This document shows, one piece after another, positions 1 through 8,100 of a stretch of 9,032 nt of DNA; positions within the stretch are counted from its first letter, which is position 1, and each line of letters starts with the position of its first letter. Source of the DNA: Pseudomonadota bacterium (GTDB lineage: Bacteria; Pseudomonadota; Gammaproteobacteria; Xanthomonadales; Rhodanobacteraceae); NCBI GenBank assembly GCA_021787175.1, contig JAJYMF010000347.1, positions 1 to 9,032 of the forward strand, in the 5' to 3' direction. The notes beneath the pieces are model-generated. The model was not told the DNA's origin, ran no database searches, and worked only from the letters and a program-made list of their open reading frames with translations. A program made the position numbers and the translations under genes.

Positions 1-3000
1 ATGAAGTCGGTGTTCAGCAGCACGCCGTTGAAGGCGGCCTCGATGCGGCCGCGCTGGGTCAGGCCGAGGTTGCCGCCCTCGCCGACGATCCGGCAGCGCA
101 GCTCGCTGCCGTTGAGGCGGATGGCGTTGTTGGCGCGATCACCGGCGTCGGCATTGGTTTCGGAGCCGGCCTTGACGTAGGTGCCGATGCCGCCGTTCCA
201 GAGCAGATCGGCCGGCGCGCGCAGGATCGCGCGCAGCAGCTCGGTCGGGCTCATCTGCTCGACCGCCTCCTCGATGCCGAGCGCGGCGCGCACCGCGGGC
301 GAGACCGGAATGCTCTTGGCCGAGCGCGGCCAGACGCCGCCGCCCGCGGAGATCCTGCTGCGGTCGTAGTCCTGCCACGACGAGCGCAGCAGCTTGAACA
401 GTCGTTCGCGCTCGGCGAATGAGACCGCCGCGTCGGGATCGGGATCGAGAAAGATGTCGCGGTGATCGAACGCGGCGAGCAGGCGGATATGGCGCGACAG
501 CAGCATGCCGTTGCCGAACACGTCGCCGGACATGTCGCCGATGCCGACGCAGGTGAAGTACTCGCTCTGGCAGTCGCGGCCCAGCGCGCGGAAGTGGCGC
601 TTGACCGATTCCCAGCCGCCGCGCGCGGTGATCGCCATGCCCTTGTGGTCGTAACCGTGCGAACCGCCGGAGGCGAACGCGTCGCCCAGCCAGAAGCCGT
701 GCTCCAGCGCGATGCTGTTGGCGATGTCGGAGAACGTCGCCGTGCCCTTGTCGGCGGCGACCACCAGATAGGGATCGTCGCCGTCGTGGCGGACCACGTC
801 GGCGGGCGGCACGATGCGGCCGTCGACGATGTTGTCGGTGAGGTCCAGCAGGCCGTTGATGAACAGCCGGTAGCAGGCGATGCCCTCGGCCAGCTGCGCC
901 TCGCGATCGCCGCCGGCGGGCGGGCGCTTGACGAAGAAACCGCCCTTGGAACCGACCGGCACGATCACCGTGTTCTTGACCATCTGCGCCTTGACCAGAC
1001 CCAGCACCTCGGTGCGGAAGTCCTCGCGGCGATCCGACCAGCGCAGGCCGCCGCGCGCCACCGGGCCGAAGCGCAGGTGCACGCCCTCGATGCGCGGGCT
1101 GTAGACGAAGATTTCGCGATAGGGCCGCGGCTTGGGCAGATCGGGCACCTGCGCGCTGTCGAACTTGCAGGCGATGTAGTCGCGCAGGCGGCCGTCGCGG
1201 GTCTGGAAGAACCCGGTGCGCAGGGTCGCGCGGATCACGCCCATGAAGCTGCGCAGGATGCGGTCCTCGTCGAGGCTGGCAACGCCGTCGAGCAGCACCT
1301 TGAGGGTGGCGATCACCGCCTCGACCTGCGCCGCGCGCGGGGCGCCCAGCGCATCGGCCAGGTCCGCCGCCAGCTGCGGATGGGTGCGCGAGACGTCGCC
1401 CGGCAGCAGCGCGTCGAGTTCGGCGGTCAGGCGCGCGCGCGCGGCCTCCAGCTCGGCGGCGGGCAGCGCCTCGCGGCGCGGATCGAACTTGGCCAGAAAC
1501 AGCTCCACCAGCAGGCCGGCGATCAGCGGGTAGCGATTGAGGGTCTCTTCCATGTAGGCCTGCGAGAACGACACGCCCACCTGCAGCAGGTACTTGCAGT
1601 AGCCGCGCAGCAGCGCCACCTGGCGCCAGTCGAGCCGCGCCGACAGCACCAGGCGGTTGAAGCCATCGCTCTCGGCCTGGCCACGATAGACCGCCGCGAA
1701 CGCGCGCTCGAAGCCGTCGGCCAGTTCGCCGAGGTCGAAGGCCAGCGCCGGCGGCTCCTCCAGCTCGAAGTCGTGGATGGTCAGCTCGGAGCCCTGCAGC
1801 GACAGTGTGTACACATGCTCGGCCAGCATGCGCACGCCCATGTTCTCCAGCATCGGCAGCGCCACCGACAGCGCGATCGGCGCGCCGAAGTGGACCAGCT
1901 TGAAGCGCAACCCGCGACCGCGCGGCGCGCGGTAGAGCGACATGCGCAGATCGTCGGGCCCGGACAGCGCCGCCAGGTGCTCGACGTCGGCGGCGGCGAT
2001 CTCGGGCGTGACTTCCTCGATGTAGCCCGCCGGCAGCGCGCGGCCGTAGCGTGCGGCCATGCGCAGGCCGCGCTCTTCGCCGCAGCGCCGCACCAGGCAT
2101 TCGCGCAGATCGTCCTGCCAGTTGCGCACCAGCTCGGTCAGGCGCAGCTCGAGCGCGGCGGCGTCGACCTGCGGACGGGCGCCGACGCGCAGCCGCACCA
2201 CCACGTGCAGGCGCGCCAGCGCCGACTCGTCCAGCAGCACGGTGGCGTCCACCCGCTCGCCGTCCAGCGCCTCGCGCAGCATCTGCTCGATCTTTTCGCG
2301 CACGCCGGCGGTGAAGCGCTCGCGCGGCAGGAACGCCAGGCACGAATAGAAGCGCCCGTAGCGGTCGGCGCGCACGAACAGGCGCGTGCGTGCGCGCTCG
2401 CCCAGCTCGAGTATGCCGGTGGCGATGGCGTACAGCTCGTCCTCGCTGGACTGGAACAGTTCGTCGCGCGGCAGGGTTTCGAGGATGTGCCGCAGCGCCT
2501 TGCCGGAGTGCGAATCGCGGCGCAGCGCCGAGCGCTCCATCACCGCCTCGAACTTCTGCCGCACCAGCGGCACGTCCTGCGGCCGGCGCATGTAGGCGCC
2601 GGAGGTGAACAGGCCGAGGAAGCGCTGCTCGGCGACCGGGCGTCCCCGCGCATCGAAGCGCAATACGCCGATGTAGTCCATGTAGCCGGGCCGGTGCACG
2701 GTGGCGCGGGCATTGGTCTTGGTCAGGATGATCGCATCCACCGCGCCCGACTGCGGCAGGCTGGTGGCCACCAGCGACTTCAGCGAGCGCGGCGTCAGCC
2801 GCAGCTCGGGGTTGCGCAGGATGCCGAGTCCGGAACCGGCGCGCGCATCCAGTACCTCGTCGCCGCCCTTGGCGGCGACCTCGTACTCGCGATAGCCGAG
2901 AAAGGTGAAGTGGTCATCGGCGACCCAGCGCAGGAACTCCTGCGCTTCGGCGACGTCCTGCGGCTGCAGCGGCCCGGTGCGCGCGGGCAGCTCGTCGGCG

Positions 3001-3584
3001 ATCACCAGCATGCGCGCGCGGATCGCCGGCCAGTCGTTCACCGCCAGGCGCACGTCCTCGAGGGCGCTCTCGATCGCCGCGCCCAGGCGCGCGATCTCGG
3101 CGGCGCCGGCCAGGCGGTCGATCTCGACGTGCATCAGCGATTCGGCGGCGCCGTCGCGCAGCGCCAGCAGGTGGCCGCCGGCGTCGCGCTTGCAGGCCAC
3201 GACCGGGTGCAGCAGGGCATGGACCTCCACCCCGGCCGCCTGCAGCGCCATGCTCACCGAATCGACCAGGAACGGCATGTCGTCGGTGGCGATCTGCACC
3301 ACCGTGTACGGACTCTCCCAGCCGTGCGTCGCGCGCGCGGGATTGAACACGCGCACCGCGGCGTGGCCGCTGCGGCGCATGCGCAGGAACTCGAGCAGGT
3401 CCAGTGTCAGCGCCGCCCAGTCGGCACCGTCGCGCAGCGCCAGTTCCTCGGCCGGCGCCCGCGCCAGCAGCGCCGGCACCAGCACCTGCGCGTCGGCGCT
3501 GCGGGTGCCGGGCAGTCGGGCGATGACCTCCTCGAGCAGCCGCGAAGCGGGCGAGGAAGACTGAAGCGCACGGTTCGAATGCAT
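1..3584 (-). CDS. gdhB: NAD-specific glutamate dehydrogenase, large (about 180 kDa) type; 3' end outside the window
   Basis: This cytoplasmic enzyme oxidatively deaminates L-glutamate to 2-oxoglutarate and ammonia with NAD+. The window holds 1194 complete codons from an ATG at 3584-3582. The family is usually about 1,600 residues, so roughly the last 400 are missing at the left edge. The frame is open throughout, with no frameshift seen. The regulatory N-terminal part includes DDMPFLVDSV near the start, HFTFLGY at 225-231 and FLGLFTSGAYMRRP. The catalytic part has RGGLRWSDR (844-852) and VPVGSKGG with K880, the likely catalytic lysine by analogy with the GGGKGG motif of small glutamate dehydrogenases. 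Further on are GDMSGDVFGNG (1016-1026, nucleotide-binding region), SAGGGVW (1079-1085), WNGGIGTYVK (ending K1138) and GEGGNLG (1168-1174). It is transcribed away from the efflux genes. The Shine-Dalgarno sequence is weak (GGAA about 9 bases upstream), so the exact start is less certain than the identity. The symbol follows Pseudomonas aeruginosa usage. Confidence 0.96.
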   Translation of the reverse strand, partial: MHSNRALQSSSPASRLLEEVIARLPGTRSADAQVLVPALLARAPAEELALRDGADWAALTLDLLEFLRMRRSGHAAVRVFNPARATHGWESPYTVVQIATDDMPFLVDSVSMALQAAGVEVHALLHPVVACKRDAGGHLLALRDGAAESLMHVEIDRLAGAAEIARLGAAIESALEDVRLAVNDWPAIRARMLVIADELPARTGPLQPQDVAEAQEFLRWVADDHFTFLGYREYEVAAKGGDEVLDARAGSGLGILRNPELRLTPRSLKSLVATSLPQSGAVDAIILTKTNARATVHRPGYMDYIGVLRFDARGRPVAEQRFLGLFTSGAYMRRPQDVPLVRQKFEAVMERSALRRDSHSGKALRHILETLPRDELFQSSEDELYAIATGILELGERARTRLFVRADRYGRFYSCLAFLPRERFTAGVREKIEQMLREALDGERVDATVLLDESALARLHVVVRLRVGARPQVDAAALELRLTELVRNWQDDLRECLVRRCGEERGLRMAARYGRALPAGYIEEVTPEIAAADVEHLAALSGPDDLRMSLYRAPRGRGLRFKLVHFGAPIALSVALPMLENMGVRMLAEHVYTLSLQGSELTIHDFELEEPPALAFDLGELADGFERAFAAVYRGQAESDGFNRLVLSARLDWRQVALLRGYCKYLLQVGVSFSQAYMEETLNRYPLIAGLLVELFLAKFDPRREALPAAELEAARARLTAELDALLPGDVSRTHPQLAADLADALGAPRAAQVEAVIATLKVLLDGVASLDEDRILRSFMGVIRATLRTGFFQTRDGRLRDYIACKFDSAQVPDLPKPRPYREIFVYSPRIEGVHLRFGPVARGGLRWSDRREDFRTEVLGLVKAQMVKNTVIVPVGSKGGFFVKRPPAGGDREAQLAEGIACYRLFINGLLDLTDNIVDGRIVPPADVVRHDGDDPYLVVAADKGTATFSDIANSIALEHGFWLGDAFASGGSHGYDHKGMAITARGGWESVKRHFRALGRDCQSEYFTCVGIGDMSGDVFGNGMLLSRHIRLLAAFDHRDIFLDPDPDAAVSFAERERLFKLLRSSWQDYDRSRISAGGGVWPRSAKSIPVSPAVRAALGIEEAVEQMSPTELLRAILRAPADLLWNGGIGTYVKAGSETNADAGDRANNAIRLNGSELRCRIVGEGGNLGLTQRGRIEAAFNGVLLNTDF

Positions 3585-3617
3585 GGGAATTCCAGTCGCG
3601 AGCAGGGAAATCGCGCA

Positions 3618-3623
3618 AGCATA
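3618..3623 (-). promoter_or_regulatory. Candidate -10 element for the glutamate dehydrogenase gene
   Basis: Read on the minus strand this is TATGCT, matching four of six bases of the sigma-70 -10 consensus. It would place the transcript start roughly 25-30 bases before the ATG at 3584. No good -35 box lies 16-18 bases upstream. The call rests on one weak hexamer and its position. Confidence 0.25.
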
Positions 3624-3723
3624 TCGCTTCGGTCGCACCCCGATCCATGCCGCTGCAACGGGCGCGGGACGGGTTTCCTGCATGATTCAGCCGTCCGCGC
3701 GAAGGCGCGTCCACCGTCGCCCA

Positions 3724-3802
3724 GGGAAGGTCTGAACAAGTTCAGACCTTCCCCAAGCCATGGATGGCTTGTCGCGCATCGAGCACGCAGGTGCTTGATG
3801 CG
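3724..3802. repeat. Cluster of three consecutive hairpins (palindromic element)
   Basis: Three inverted repeats lie almost end to end. The first (3724-3753) has perfect 14-base arms, GGGAAGGTCTGAAC and its complement, around AA, so the duplex is nearly a perfect 30-bp palindrome. The second (3754-3771) starts at the next base, with perfect 7-base arms CAAGCCA/TGGCTTG and a TGGA loop. The third (3775-3802) has 12-base arms with a single G:T pair and the loop GCAG. No T-run follows on either strand, so these do not look like ordinary intrinsic terminators. The compact, symmetric, non-coding form suggests a dispersed palindromic repeat or a structured regulatory site. Copy number elsewhere cannot be judged from this window. 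Confidence 0.8.
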
Positions 3803-3863
3803 GCGGTTCCCTAGCACAAGTCACCGCGCCCGGCCAATGCACTCGGTCGTGTCCGCACAGCGC

Positions 3864-3882
3864 TTGACCCTGCCTCGGTCAA
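3864..3882. promoter_or_regulatory. Operator-like inverted repeat overlapping the efflux promoter
   Basis: TTGACC and GGTCAA form perfect 6-base arms separated by 7 bases. The left arm is the putative -35 box and the right arm lies in the spacer before the -10. RND efflux operons are commonly repressed by a dimeric TetR- or MarR-type regulator binding such a site. No regulator gene is visible next to the operon, so the assignment is an inference; six-base arms can also occur by chance. Confidence 0.3.
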
Positions 3883-3893
3883 ATAACTAAACT
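3864..3893 (+). promoter_or_regulatory. Candidate sigma-70 promoter for the efflux operon
   Basis: TTGACC at 3864-3869 resembles a -35 box (five of six matches). TAAACT at 3888-3893 resembles a -10 box (four of six) with an 18-base spacer. The local sequence is AT-rich compared with its surroundings. Transcription from here would give a 5' leader of about 110 bases before the ATG at 4011. It is supported only by sequence similarity and location. Confidence 0.4.
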
Positions 3894-3914
3894 CGCCAGT
3901 GCACTTGAACACGG

Positions 3915-3944
3915 TTGACGCACACTCAGCGCCCTGCGTGCAAT
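3915..3944 (+). promoter_or_regulatory. Second candidate promoter upstream of the efflux operon
   Basis: TTGACG at 3915-3920 and TGCAAT at 3939-3944 are separated by 18 bases and match five of six and four of six consensus positions. This would give a shorter leader of about 60 bases. It is an alternative or an addition to the promoter at 3864-3893; the sequence does not decide between them. Confidence 0.25.
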
Positions 3945-4000
3945 CGCTGGCGTGGGCCGGCCGTTCGCCCCCCTGATCCTCCGCCCCTGATCCGCTCCCT

Positions 4001-4004
4001 GGAG
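4001..4004 (+). promoter_or_regulatory. Ribosome binding site that fixes the adaptor start
   Basis: GGAG lies six bases before the ATG at 4011. It selects that codon over an upstream in-frame TTG at 3915. The TTG start would add 32 proline-rich residues in front of the lipoprotein signal peptide and bury it. Confidence 0.7.
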
Positions 4005-4010
4005 CTCCCC

Positions 4011-5153
4011 ATGATCCGCCCCCGCCTGCGCCCTCTCCTGCTCGCCGCCGGCACCCTGCTGGTGGCCGCCTGCGGCAAGGCGCCCTCGTTCACGCCGCCG
4101 CCGCCGGAAGTGGAAGTGGTCGTCGCGCACGCCGTCGATCTGCCGCTGACGCGCGATCTGGTCGGTCGGCTGACACCGACGCTGGTGGCGCAGGTCAACG
4201 CGCGCGTCACCGGCAACGTGCTGCAGCGCGTGTACACCGAGGGCAGCGACGTCAAGGCCGGCCAGGTGCTGTTCCGCATCGATCCGGCACCGCTGAAAGC
4301 CGCGCTGGACGCCCAGCGCGCCGCGCTTGCGCAGGCGCGCGCCAACGCTGCCAACGCCGCGCAGACGGCCGCGCGCTATGCCGACCTGGTCCGGCGCGGC
4401 CTGATCGCGCGCCAGACCTACGACGTCGCCGAGGCCACCGCGCGCAGCACCGCCGCCGCCGTGCAGCAGGCTGCCGCCAATGTCGAAGCCGCGCGGCTCA
4501 ACCTGTCCTACGCCACGGTGCGGTCGCCGATCGCCGGCCGCGCCGGCATCGCCCAGGTCACCGTCGGTGCGCTGGTCAGCGCCAGCGCGGGCACGCCGAT
4601 GACCACGGTCGAGCGCATCGACCCGCTCTATGCCAACTTCAGCGAGCCGTATGCCGAAGTCGAAAAACTGCGCACGGCGCAGGCCGTGGGGCAACTCAAG
4701 CCGGCCGCGGACGGCACCCCGGCGGTACAGCTGGTGCTGCCGGACGGGCGCGTCTACGCGCACGCCGGCGTGCTCGACTTTTCCGACATGGCGGTGGACC
4801 CGCAGACCGGCGCGGTCCAGCTGCGCGCGCTGATCCCCAACCCCGACCGCGGCCTGCTGCCGGGACTGTTCGTCACCGTGCGCCTGCACGTCGGCACGCT
4901 CGATCGCGTGTTCCTGATTCCGCAGACCGCGGTGCTGCGCGATCCCCAGGGCGCCTTCGTCTACGTGCTCGACGGCAACGGCATCGTCGAGCAGAAACCG
5001 GTGCAGCTGGGCGACATGCGCGGCAGTGCGTGGATCGTCAGCGGCGGTCTCGCCAACGGCGACCGCGTGATCGTCGCCGGCGTGCAGAAAGTCAAGCCCG
5101 GCGCGCCCGCGCGCGTCGCCGCGCCCGGCGCCGGCAAGCCGGCCCGGGGCTGA
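4011..5153 (+). CDS. RND efflux periplasmic adaptor subunit (membrane fusion lipoprotein, MexA/AcrA family)
   Basis: This adaptor joins an inner-membrane RND pump to an outer-membrane channel. The 380-residue product is close to the usual length. Residues 1-20 form a lipoprotein signal peptide ending in lipobox VAAC, with C21 the predicted lipidated cysteine. The mature end begins CGK as in MexA, where residues after the cysteine favour inner-membrane retention. Domains in order: first half of the lipoyl domain (about 57-91, with EGSDVKAGQVLFRIDP), alpha-helical hairpin (about 92-163, rich in Ala and Gln), second lipoyl half (about 164-200, with LSYATVRSPIAGRAG), beta-barrel (about 205-292, with DPLYANFSEP) and membrane-proximal domain (about 295-370). 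The start is the ATG preceded by GGAG. The pump gene follows 9 bp downstream in the same operon. Family assignment is firm; the substrate, and hence a specific gene name, cannot be read from sequence. Confidence 0.95.
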   Translation: MIRPRLRPLLLAAGTLLVAACGKAPSFTPPPPEVEVVVAHAVDLPLTRDLVGRLTPTLVAQVNARVTGNVLQRVYTEGSDVKAGQVLFRIDPAPLKAALDAQRAALAQARANAANAAQTAARYADLVRRGLIARQTYDVAEATARSTAAAVQQAAANVEAARLNLSYATVRSPIAGRAGIAQVTVGALVSASAGTPMTTVERIDPLYANFSEPYAEVEKLRTAQAVGQLKPAADGTPAVQLVLPDGRVYAHAGVLDFSDMAVDPQTGAVQLRALIPNPDRGLLPGLFVTVRLHVGTLDRVFLIPQTAVLRDPQGAFVYVLDGNGIVEQKPVQLGDMRGSAWIVSGGLANGDRVIVAGVQKVKPGAPARVAAPGAGKPARG

Positions 5154-5162
5154 GGACTCGCC

Positions 5163-8100
5163 ATGCCACGTTTCTTCATTGATCGCCCCGTCTTCGCGTG
5201 GGTGATCGCGATCCTGATCATGCTGGCGGGCATCGCCTCGATCTTCCGCCTGCCGGTCGAGGCTTACCCCGAGATCGCGCCGCCCAGCGTGGTGATCAAC
5301 ACCAGCTATCCGGGCGCCAGCGCCCAGGTGGTCGAGGACACCGTCACCTCGGTGATCGAGCAGCAGCTGACCGGGCTCGACGGCCTGCTCTACTTCAGCT
5401 CGTCGTCCAGCTCCAACGGCGGCTCCAGCATCACGGTGACGTTCCGGAACGGCACCAATCTCGACATCGCCGCGGTGCAGGTGCAGAACCGTGTCGCCGT
5501 CGCCGAGCCGCGGCTGCCCGCCGAGGTCATCGCCAACGGCGTGACGGTCAACAAGGCCAACGCCGGCTTCCTGATGGTGGTCGCGCTGCGCTCGAGCAAT
5601 CCGCAGATCGACGCCTACGCGCTGAACAACATGCTGGCGTCGCAGGTGCTCAATCCGATCCTGCGCATCCCCGGCATCGGCAGCGCCAACCAGTTCGGCT
5701 CCGAGTACGCGATGCGCATCTGGCTCGACCCGCGCAAGCTGCAGGGCTACGGCCTGTCGGCGGCGGACGTGCTCGCCGCGGTCAGGGCGCAGAACGTGCA
5801 GACCGCCGCCGGCGCGATCGGCGCCGCGCCGGCGCTGGCCGGCCAGGCGATCACCGCGACGGTCAACGGCGAGAGCCGCTACACCACGCCGCAGCAGTTC
5901 GCCGACATCATCCTGCGCACCAACAGCAACGGCACCACGGTGCATCTCGGCGACGTCGCCCGCGTCGAGCTGGCGCCGTACAACTACGCCTTCGCGGCGC
6001 GCTACAACCGCCAGCCGATGGCCGGCCTCGGCCTGCAGCTGCTGCCCGGCGCCAACGCGCTCAAGGTCGCCGCCGCGGTGCGCGCGAAGATGGACCAGAT
6101 CGTGCCGACGCTGCCCTCGGGCATCACCTGGTTCTCGCCCTACGACAGCACGACCTTCGTCAGCATCTCCATCGACGAGGTGGTCAAGACGCTGTTCGTG
6201 GCGATCGTGCTGGTGTTCCTGGTGATGTACCTGTTCCTGCAGAACCTGCGCGCCACGCTGATCCCGACCCTGGTGGTGCCGGTGGCTCTGCTGGGCACCT
6301 TCGCCGGACTCTATGTCGCCGGCTTCTCGATCAACATCCTCACCCTGTTCGGCATGGTGCTGGCGATCGGCCTGGTGGTCGACGACGCCATCGTGGTGGT
6401 GGAGAACGTCGAGCGCCACATCAGCGAAGAGGGCCTCGCCCCGCGCGAGGCCACCATCGTCGCGATGGAGCAGATCACCGGCGCGATCATCGCCATCACC
6501 CTGGTGCTGGCGGCGGTGTTCATTCCGGCGGCGCTGCTGTCGGGCAGCGTCGGCGCGATCTACCGGCAGTTCTCGCTGACCATCGCCATCTCGATGGGCA
6601 TCTCGGCGCTGATGGCGCTGAGCTTCACCCCGGCGCTGTGCGCCAGCCTGATCAAGCCGGTCGATCACGAGAACCGCGCGCTGGGCTGGTTCAACCGCTG
6701 GTTCGGGCGCATGCAGCTGCGCTACCTCGACCGCGTGCGCTCGGCGATCCACCACACGCCGCGCTGGGGGTTCGTCTACGCGCTGATCATCGTGCTGGTG
6801 GGCGTGCTGTTCTGGAAGCTGCCGACCAGCTTCCTGCCCGAGGAGGACCAGGGCTACGCCTTCGCCATCGTGCAGCTGCCGCCCGGCGCCACCCTGCAGC
6901 GCACCACCGGCGTGCTCACCCAGATGGAGAACGTGATCCTGAAGAGCCCCGCCGTCGAGGGCATGGTCGACGTCGCCGGCTTCAGCTTCATCGGCTCCGG
7001 CGAGAACGTCGGCCTCGCCTTCATCCGCCTCAAGCCGTGGAGCGCGCGCACCAAGCCCGGCGAGCAGATCGGCGCCTTCATCAAGTGGGCCAACGGCGCG
7101 CTTTACGGCATCAAGGGCGCGCAGATCTTCGTCGTCAACCTGCCGGCGATCCGCGGCCTCAGCCAGTTCGGCGGCTTCGACATGGAGCTGGAAAACCGCG
7201 CCGGACTCAGCCGCGAGCAGCTGCTCGCCGCGCAGAACATCCTGCTGCAGAAGGCCGCGCAGAGCCCGCTACTCAACGGCGTGCGTCCCAATGGGCTCGC
7301 CGATGCGCCGCAACTGCAGCTGCACGTGGACCGCGTGCAGGCGGCGTCGATGGGCCTGTCGGTCACCGACGTCTACAGCGCCCTGCAGCTGATGCTGGCG
7401 CCGGTGTACGCCGACGACTTCAACTACGGCGGCCGCGTGCTGCGCGTGCTGCTGGAGGCCGACGCGCCCTACCGCATGAGTCCGCAGGCGCTGCAGGATT
7501 TCTACGTGCGCAGCAGCAGCGGCGCGATGGTACCGCTGTCGACCGTGACCACCGCCCGGTGGACCATGGGCCCGCCGGTGCTCGACAGCTACAACGGCTA
7601 TCCGTCGATCGAGATCGTCGGCAACGCCGCGCCGGGCGTCAGCTCGGGCCAGGCGATGACGGCGATGCAGAACATCATCGACCGCGACCTGCCCAAGGGC
7701 ATCAGTTACGAGTGGACCGGCCAGTCGCTGCAGGAAGTGCTCTCGGGCACGCAGGCGCCGATCGTCTACGGCATGAGCCTGATCGTGGTGTTCCTGGCAC
7801 TGGCCGCGCTGTATGAGAGCTGGTCGATTCCGGTCGCGGTGCTGCTGGTGGTGCCGCTGGGCGTGTTCGGCTCGCTGGCGCTGACCTTCCTGCGCGGGCT
7901 GTCGGACGACATCTACTTCAAGGTCGGCCTGATCGCGATCATCGGCCTGTCGGCCAAGAACGCGATCTTGATCGTCGAGTTCGCCCGCGAACTGCAGCTC
8001 AAGGAGGGCAAGGGCCTGATCGCGGCGACGATGGAAGCGGCGCGACTGCGCCTGCGCCCGATCCTGATGACCTCGCTGGCGTTCATCCTCGGCGTGCTGC

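Larger units (their letters stand above)
3585..4010. other. Divergent intergenic region between the glutamate dehydrogenase and efflux genes
   Basis: These 426 bp separate two divergently transcribed units. I found no convincing small gene. Short open frames here overlap the dehydrogenase or run through the palindromes and lack a good ribosome binding site. The region holds a weak candidate -10 for the dehydrogenase near 3620, a compact cluster of three hairpins at 3724-3802, and a promoter-like stretch with an inverted repeat at 3864-3893. A second promoter candidate lies at 3915-3944, and the efflux ribosome binding site is at 4001-4004. The hairpins therefore lie between the two outward-facing promoters. 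Confidence 0.8.

Noticed and set aside
3586..3593. GGAATTCC palindrome just before the dehydrogenase ATG
   Set aside because: Eight bases only, with no extension of symmetry; likely chance.
3667..3696. GGACGG/CCGTCC inverted repeat in the divergent intergenic region
   Set aside because: Only 6-base arms around an 18-base loop in GC-rich DNA, easily due to chance.
3407..3817. A 136-codon minus-strand frame upstream of and overlapping the dehydrogenase start
   Set aside because: It runs through the triple-hairpin element, has no clear ribosome binding site, and overlaps the true gene in another frame.
462..3890. A 1142-codon plus-strand open frame opposite the glutamate dehydrogenase
   Set aside because: Its translation is low-complexity, rich in Arg, Ala, His, Gln and Asp, with no recognisable domain, and it runs exactly antisense to a well-recognised protein. 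Long antisense frames are expected in very GC-rich genes.
3915..4010. A TTG-started N-terminal extension of the adaptor
   Set aside because: It would put 32 residues in front of a clear lipoprotein signal peptide; the ATG at 4011 has a well-placed GGAG.
3879..6755. A 958-codon minus-strand open frame opposite the efflux genes
   Set aside because: It spans two unrelated genes and the gap between them, has a compositionally biased translation rich in His, Arg, Asp and Gln, and shows no motif. It is a shadow of the adaptor and pump.
5198..7816. An 872-codon plus-strand frame inside the pump gene
   Set aside because: This is the +1-type shadow of a GC-rich gene; the pump frame has all expected AcrB motifs over the same bases.
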